From positions 62,001-126,000 of the forward strand of contig BAAHQB010000358.1 in the NCBI GenBank assembly GCA_054601695.1: a DNA stretch of 64,000 bases, written 5' to 3'. The position numbers and the translations under genes were made by a program. A model generated the notes under the pieces. That model was not told the origin of the DNA. It worked only from the letters and a program-made list of their open reading frames with translations, and made no database searches. Each line of letters starts with the position of its first letter. Position 1 is the stretch's first letter. The stretch is from Amorphochlora amoebiformis (lineage: Eukaryota > Cercozoa > Chlorarachniophyceae). Shown here in pieces: positions 60,499-64,000 of the stretch.

Positions 60499-61134
60499 GT
60501 GAGAGAGAGAGATACAGAGAGAATAAGCCGATATTGATCAATACATCTCCTCTCACCTTCCTCCAGTGACGATGATGCTCCCCACATCAATGTCCTTGTC
60601 GAAATCCTTCAGCTAAAATGAGTTTTAACATTTAATCTTCTACATAAGATTGCTATGTCGAAGCGTTTAGATGGCATTTCCCATGGCAATTTAACACTTT
60701 GCCAAATATGCAAATACATCCGTTATCGATATCTGTAGTAGTAAGTCTGATATATATGCTTCATGACCATTGTACATTCTCCCGAACCATCTCACACACA
60801 CGTGCATCCTCAAAAGGGTCCTAATCTCATGTGGATGACTACACAGACAAAAGGAAACATAAAAACTTCATAAAAACATCATTTAACATAACCTGTGCTG
60901 TGATTTCACCCATCAATTGATCACATAGGGCGTTCAGAGCCTTCGGACGATTTAGAGTGATTACCCCAACCTTTCCCTTTTTCTCCACCTGAACAAACCC
61001 CCGTGGGAGATTTTTGAACATTCAACGAAGGAACATATAGCTTTGGAGATAGGTACCGTGATCATTTCCCGCGAAACCGTCGACATCCATTGCACGCGTC
61101 GGGCTAAGGGCAGGATCTTGCGTAGAGGTGTCAT
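54962..61134 (-). CDS. ECHS1: Mitochondrial short-chain enoyl-CoA hydratase, 13 exons, 274 aa
   Basis: Exons in order: 61057-61134, 60893-60988, 60557-60612, 59713-59809, 59442-59484, 59054-59106, 58247-58289, 57765-57823, 57523-57553, 56922-56977, 56555-56656, 56424-56480, 54962-55015 (TGA). All are GT-AG and phases agree. The enzyme adds water to trans-2-enoyl-CoA in mitochondrial beta-oxidation and acts as a hexamer of crotonase folds. Visible signatures: a basic leader ([16 protein letters not shown]), [32 protein letters not shown] (oxyanion hole), [20 protein letters not shown] with Glu128, [20 protein letters not shown] with Glu148, [13 protein letters not shown], and [13 protein letters not shown]. 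The two glutamates are 20 residues apart as in rat Glu144/Glu164, so it should be active. The length matches processed animal ECHS1. Intron 1 is only 68 bases and contains an in-frame ATG at 61021 that would give a form without leader. Confidence 0.95.
55025..55960. repeat. TA microsatellites in the last hydratase intron
   Basis: The first 940 bases of the intron between exons 56424-56480 and 54962-55015 are TA/TG repeats without exon-like islands. Confidence 0.8.
56000..56285. repeat. 107-base tandem duplication, member of a dispersed repeat family
   Basis: Two copies beginning TAGTATT(A/G)GATAGTACC (56018 and 56125) are about 95% alike and contain GAGGCGATCTCCAGCAA, TTTCTCACCCCAGA and GCGATCTCTAGCATTGCTGC. 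A tail GATATCTACCCCATCGAGCT follows. Shorter relatives occur at 57848-57955 and 29490-29560. It lies in the last intron of the hydratase gene. No terminal inverted repeats or coding frame were seen. Confidence 0.7.
57030..57520. repeat. Intronic TA microsatellites
   Basis: The hydratase intron between exons 57523-57553 and 56922-56977 is TA repeat between about 57080 and 57430, with plain AT-rich sequence on either side. GGGTTATGGTTGGAGTAAAG at 56984-57003 is a degenerate GGTT-type element. Confidence 0.7.
57842..57960. repeat. Second intronic copy of the dispersed repeat
   Basis: TAGTACCCGGATGAGACTAT, CTCTAGCAATCTGCGGGATC and GATACCTACTCATTGGGCT align with the units at 56018-56260. It lies in the hydratase intron between exons 58247-58289 and 57765-57823. 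Confidence 0.6.
57965..58200. repeat. Intronic TA microsatellites
   Basis: Two TA arrays flank a short CA/TG segment in the same hydratase intron as the dispersed repeat. Confidence 0.75.
58335..59040. repeat. TA repeats of a hydratase intron
   Basis: The interval between exons 59054-59106 and 58247-58289 is TA array interspersed with plain AT-rich sequence and an (ACAT)n run at 58676-58695. No exon is seen. Confidence 0.75.
59820..60535. repeat. TA/CA repeats of a hydratase intron
   Basis: The intron between exons 60557-60612 and 59713-59809 is TA repeat with a (CA)n run at 60215-60234 and a GAGAGA run near the exon. Confidence 0.8.
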
Positions 61135-61265
61135 CTCGGAGATTTCGGAACCTAGGGTCGGGTATGGGAAAGATCGCACTCCCCGAGATCCCCCGACGAT
61201 TCCCGGGGATTTCCGATAAAAATTCGGCAAGGATGGGCCCATTGGGTCGCCAAGGCCGTTCCGCC
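61135..61265. promoter_or_regulatory. Bidirectional promoter of hydratase and plus-strand leader gene
   Basis: These 131 GC-rich bases separate divergent start codons. They contain several runs such as CCCCGAGATCCCCC and TTCCCGGGGATTTCC; the latter holds a CCCGGG palindrome. Long frames on both strands cross this region but lack support as genes. Confidence 0.5.
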
Positions 61266-63537
<2,272 letters not shown>

Positions 63538-63660
63538 GTGTGTCTCGTAATCTTTCGCACCTCTCTTCTTTCTTTCTTCTGATTGCATCTCCCTTCCTTT
63601 GTCAACATTATATATATATATATATGTATGTATATATATATATGTATATATATATATGTA

Positions 63661-63701
<41 letters not shown>

Positions 63702-63916
63702 GTATGTATATGTATATATATATATGTATGTATATATATATATGTATATATATATATGTATGTACATATATATATGTATATATATGCGTTTATTTTATGA
63801 TATATGTAAGAAAATACCATAATTCAAGCTCTAGAGTTGACAGGTTAAGAGAAGTGCATCTTGAGCAATTATAACGAGCTGTTATATATATATATATATA
63901 TATATATTTATTCATT

Positions 63917-63962
<46 letters not shown>

Positions 63963-64000
63963 ATATATGTAATATCCATACATATATATATATATATATT
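63538..64000. other. End of window: TA/TATG repeats
   Basis: A short CT-rich segment lies at 63560-63600, then TATATG/TATA repeats to 63790, about 90 unique bases (63800-63885) with a possible terminal exon, then TA array to the end. Confidence 0.6.

Overview
This is nuclear DNA of an intron-rich, probably unicellular eukaryote that uses the standard code (TAA, TAG and TGA all end reconstructed genes). Every intron I could place is GT-AG. Most introns are long arrays of (TA)n with some (CA)n/(TG)n, so nearly all long open frames of the Tyr-Ile type are repeat translation. Coding exons stand out as short islands of about 50% GC, mostly 22-270 bases. I rebuilt genes by hand from splice sites, reading phase and protein-family memory; no search or transcript was available. 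The lineage cannot be named. A secretory leader followed by a Ser/Thr/Arg-rich stretch on one gene, and cysteine-rich and ShKT secreted proteins, would suit an alga or protist related to stramenopiles or alveolates, but this is inference.

Layout, left to right: a cysteine-rich secreted-type protein on minus (449-5157, 5' end unresolved); a 72-residue single-pass membrane protein on minus (5897-6210), divergent from a coiled-coil protein on plus (6331-8184); a 13-exon WDR82/Swd2 WD40 protein on plus (9130-13771); a spacer with an ACGTAC-rich minisatellite; a 39-exon, 26.8-kb pentatricopeptide-repeat (PPR) gene with a mitochondrial leader on minus (14827-41647), one of whose introns holds a pure 445-base (CG)n tract; divergent from it a small secreted ShKT protein on plus (41892-42798); an 80-residue orphan on minus (42896-43138); a 19-exon aldo-keto reductase with a C-terminal VHL-beta-like extension on plus (44935-53689); unplaced exons near 54.2-54.6 kb; a 13-exon mitochondrial enoyl-CoA hydratase on minus (54962-61134); and, divergent from it by 131 bases, a plus-strand gene with a secretory leader and helical-repeat exons that reaches at least 63537.

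Three divergent pairs share promoters of only 120, 244 and 131 bases between start codons, while introns hold most of the DNA. Themes are gene expression (WDR82 in H3K4 methylation and transcription termination; PPR protein in organelle RNA), mitochondrial fatty-acid oxidation (enoyl-CoA hydratase), carbonyl reduction, and secreted cysteine-rich proteins. There is no evidence that they form one pathway. I found no tRNA, rRNA, CRISPR array or intact transposon.
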